From Paracoccaceae bacterium (lineage in GTDB: Bacteria > Pseudomonadota > Alphaproteobacteria > Rhodobacterales > Rhodobacteraceae): 6,686 bases of DNA. A model generated the notes under the pieces. The model was not told the origin of the DNA. It made no database searches and worked only from the letters and a program-made list of their open reading frames with translations. A program made the position numbers and the translations under genes. Location of the stretch: positions 1-6,686 of the forward strand of contig PUNI01000430.1 of assembly GCA_003551745.1 (NCBI GenBank), given 5' to 3'. Positions within the stretch are counted from its first letter, which is position 1. Each line of letters starts with the position of its first letter. Below are positions 5,280 to 6,686 of the stretch, in pieces.

Positions 5280-5284
5280 ACCGC

Positions 5285-5755
5285 TCATTCCGCCGCTGTG
5301 GCGGTAACGCTCAGCTTGCCACCCGCCGCCTCGACGGCGGCGATGGCCGGGCCCGAGGCGCCGGTCACGGCGATCTGGGCCTTGGCGGTGAAGGCGCCCT
5401 TGGCGAGGATCCGCACACCGTCAAGTTTGCGCCGCACGAGGCCCGAGGCCACCAGCGCCGCCTCGGTGATGGGCTGCCCTGCGTCGATCTTGCCGGCGTC
5501 GATGAACTTCTGGATCAGGCCGAGATTCACCACCGCATAGTGCTTGCGGTTGGGCTTGTTGAAGCCTCGCTTGGGCAGCCTCTGGTAGAGCGGCATCTGC
5601 CCGCCCTCGAAGGCGTTGATGGCCACGCCGGAGCGGGACTTCTGGCCCTTGATCCCGCGCCCGGCGGTCTTGCCCTTGCCCGAGCCCGGCCCGCGGCCGA
5701 CCCGCATCGGCTTCTTCGTGGCCCCGGGGTTGTCGCGCAACTCGTTGAGTTTCAT
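5285..5755 (-). CDS. rplO: 50S ribosomal protein L15
   Basis: L15 is a late-stage assembly protein of the large subunit with a long basic extension into 23S rRNA. The 156-aa product starts [20 protein letters not shown]. It continues with the glycine/basic stretch [20 protein letters not shown] (about 21-40), then [17 protein letters not shown] (about 49-65) and [15 protein letters not shown] (about 77-91). The C-terminal domain includes GVRILAKG (about 113-120) and ends in an alanine-rich tail. AAGGGAGA (5771-5764), 8 nt before the ATG, decides the start. The gap to rpmD is 68 nt and holds a small hairpin; the gap to secY holds three. Length and motifs are normal. Confidence 0.98.
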   Translation of the reverse strand: MKLNELRDNPGATKKPMRVGRGPGSGKGKTAGRGIKGQKSRSGVAINAFEGGQMPLYQRLPKRGFNKPNRKHYAVVNLGLIQKFIDAGKIDAGQPITEAALVASGLVRRKLDGVRILAKGAFTAKAQIAVTGASGPAIAAVEAAGGKLSVTATAAE

Positions 5756-5782
5756 GTCGCTTGTCTCCCTTGCCGGATGGAT

Positions 5783-5802
5783 CGGGGGAAGCGACGCCCC
5801 CG
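5783..5802 (-). repeat. Hairpin in the rpmD-rplO gap
   Basis: CGGGGG (5783-5788) and CCCCCG (5797-5802) form a perfect 6-bp stem with an 8-nt loop, just upstream of the rplO Shine-Dalgarno. It has no U-tract. It may shape rplO initiation or mark an RNA-processing point. Confidence 0.4.
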
Positions 5803-5823
5803 GTCAACTCGGGCTTTCGCGGG

Positions 5824-6012
5824 TCAGCCCCGCTCTTCGATGATCTGCACCAGATGGGGGATCTTCGCCACCATCCCGCGCACGGCCGGGGTGTCCTCCA
5901 GCTCGCGCACGCGGTGCATCTTGTTCAGGCCCAGGCCCTTCAGCGTCTCGCGCTGGATGGCCGGGCGGCGGATGGGCGAGCCCACCTGCTTCACCACGAT
6001 GGTCTTGGCCAT
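5824..6012 (-). CDS. rpmD: 50S ribosomal protein L30
   Basis: L30 is a small non-essential-class large-subunit protein found in many but not all bacteria. The 62-aa product matches the usual length. It begins [17 protein letters not shown], followed by [23 protein letters not shown] (about 20-42), the family signature, and a terminal [17 protein letters not shown] helix. The ATG comes only 3 nt after the rpsE stop, and the Shine-Dalgarno-like GGGAG lies inside the end of rpsE, so translational coupling to rpsE is likely. No anomaly is seen. Confidence 0.97.
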   Translation of the reverse strand: MAKTIVVKQVGSPIRRPAIQRETLKGLGLNKMHRVRELEDTPAVRGMVAKIPHLVQIIEERG

Positions 6013-6015
6013 GGA

Positions 6016-6579
6016 TCAGGCTCCCGTCGCTTCGGCCGGCTCGGCCTCGGGCTTCTTCAGGATGTCGGCCACCTTCTTGCCGCGGCGCGACGCCACCATC
6101 CGGGGGCTCGACTCCCGCTTCAGACCGTCCATGGTGGCGCGGATCATGTTGTAGGGGTTCTGGCTGCCGAGGCTTTTCGCCACCACGTCCTGCAGGCCCA
6201 GCATTTCGAACACCGCCCGCATCGGGCCGCCGGCGATGATGCCCGTCCCCGGCACGGCGGCGCGCATCACCACCCGGCCCGCGCCGTGGCGGCCCTCGAT
6301 ATCGTGATGCAGCGTCCGTCCCTCGCGCAGGGGAACCCGCACCAGGCCGCGCTTGGCCTGCTCGGTGGCCTTGCGGATCGCCTCCGGCACTTCCTTGGCC
6401 TTGCCCTTGCCGAAGCCGACCCGGCCCTTCTGGTCGCCGACGACGACGAGCGCGGCGAAGCCGAAGCGCTTGCCGCCCTTCACCGTCTTCGACACGCGGT
6501 TGATCGCGACGAGACGATCGGCGAATTCCGGGTTCTCGTCGCGGTCGCGGCGATCCCGCCGGGGTTCACGTTCTGCCAT
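6016..6579 (-). CDS. rpsE: 30S ribosomal protein S5
   Basis: S5 contributes to decoding fidelity and to mRNA helicase activity at the ribosome entry site. The 187-aa product has a charged N-terminal tail ([19 protein letters not shown]). The double-stranded-RNA-binding-like domain contains [19 protein letters not shown] (about 23-41) and [20 protein letters not shown] (about 48-67). The C-terminal domain has [20 protein letters not shown] (about 102-121), [20 protein letters not shown] (about 134-153) and [13 protein letters not shown]. It ends in a Pro/Glu/Ala tail. AGGAGA, about 5 nt before the ATG, partly overlaps the rplR stop (10 nt between the genes), so the two are probably coupled. 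Complete and typical in length for alphaproteobacteria. Confidence 0.98.
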   Translation of the reverse strand: MAEREPRRDRRDRDENPEFADRLVAINRVSKTVKGGKRFGFAALVVVGDQKGRVGFGKGKAKEVPEAIRKATEQAKRGLVRVPLREGRTLHHDIEGRHGAGRVVMRAAVPGTGIIAGGPMRAVFEMLGLQDVVAKSLGSQNPYNMIRATMDGLKRESSPRMVASRRGKKVADILKKPEAEPAEATGA

Positions 6580-6589
6580 GATCGTCTCC

Positions 6590-6686
6590 TCAGAACTTCA
6601 GGCCGCCGGCGCGGGCGGCATCCGCCAGCGCCTTGACCTTGCCGTGATAGAGAAAGCCGCCGCGGTCGAGATAGCAGGTCTCGATA
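6590..6686 (-). CDS. rplR: 50S ribosomal protein L18 (C-terminal end only, cut by window edge)
   Basis: L18 binds 5S rRNA and helps place it in the central protuberance. Only the last 31 or so codons are visible, upstream sequence lying beyond position 6686. They contain the family C-terminal signature [20 protein letters not shown] followed by AGGLKF and the stop at 6592-6590. Full proteins are about 118-120 aa. Its place before rpsE is the normal spc-operon order. The stop region supplies part of the rpsE Shine-Dalgarno. Confidence 0.95.
   Translation of the reverse strand, partial: IETCYLDRGGFLYHGKVKALADAARAGGLKF

Overview
The window is the distal end of a ribosomal-protein/secretion/RNA-polymerase operon (spc plus alpha type) from a GC-rich alphaproteobacterium, most probably a member of the Rhodobacteraceae. 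The evidence is gene order, the form of RpoA (338 aa, starting MIHKNW and carrying the [10 protein letters not shown] motif near its C-terminus), the SecY start MASAAEQMAAN, and the unbroken series secY-adk-rpsM-rpsK-rpoA-rplQ followed by rarA. That placement rests on recognising the proteins, not on a database search. Every gene lies on the minus strand, so transcription runs from high to low coordinates.

Layout in transcription order: end of rplR (L18, cut by the right edge, 6590-6686); rpsE (S5); rpmD (L30); rplO (L15); a 131-nt gap with three GC-rich hairpins; secY; a collapsed adk (3450-3734); a 144-nt gap with two TTGACA elements, a palindrome and a leader hairpin; rpsM (S13, TTG start); rpsK (S11); a gap with a terminator-like hairpin; rpoA; a hairpin gap; rplQ (L17); a hairpin; a decayed stretch that looks like the tail of a DegP-like protease gene; and the first 188 codons of rarA (cut by the left edge).

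The genes make the 30S and 50S subunit proteins, the SecYEG pore and the RNA polymerase alpha subunit, so most of the window is conventional housekeeping. The exception is adk. In the slot between secY and rpsM, where a full adenylate kinase of about 215 residues is expected, there is a 94-codon ORF. It joins the first ~50 residues of Adk (intact P-loop) in frame to the last ~40, and lacks the NMP-binding core, the DGFPRT region and the LID. The cell must obtain Adk activity from another gene. The remnant still carries the TTGACA element at its stop codon, which may explain why this end was kept.

A second probable relic sits between rplQ and rarA. Fragments in two reading frames resemble the PDZ part of the trypsin-like/DegP protease that I recall at this position in relatives. 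Almost all gaps longer than 60 nt carry a strong inverted repeat, which suggests the long operon is segmented by attenuators, RNA-processing sites or internal promoters. I saw no mobile element, CRISPR array, tRNA or rRNA. The long plus-strand ORFs are shadows of the minus-strand genes.
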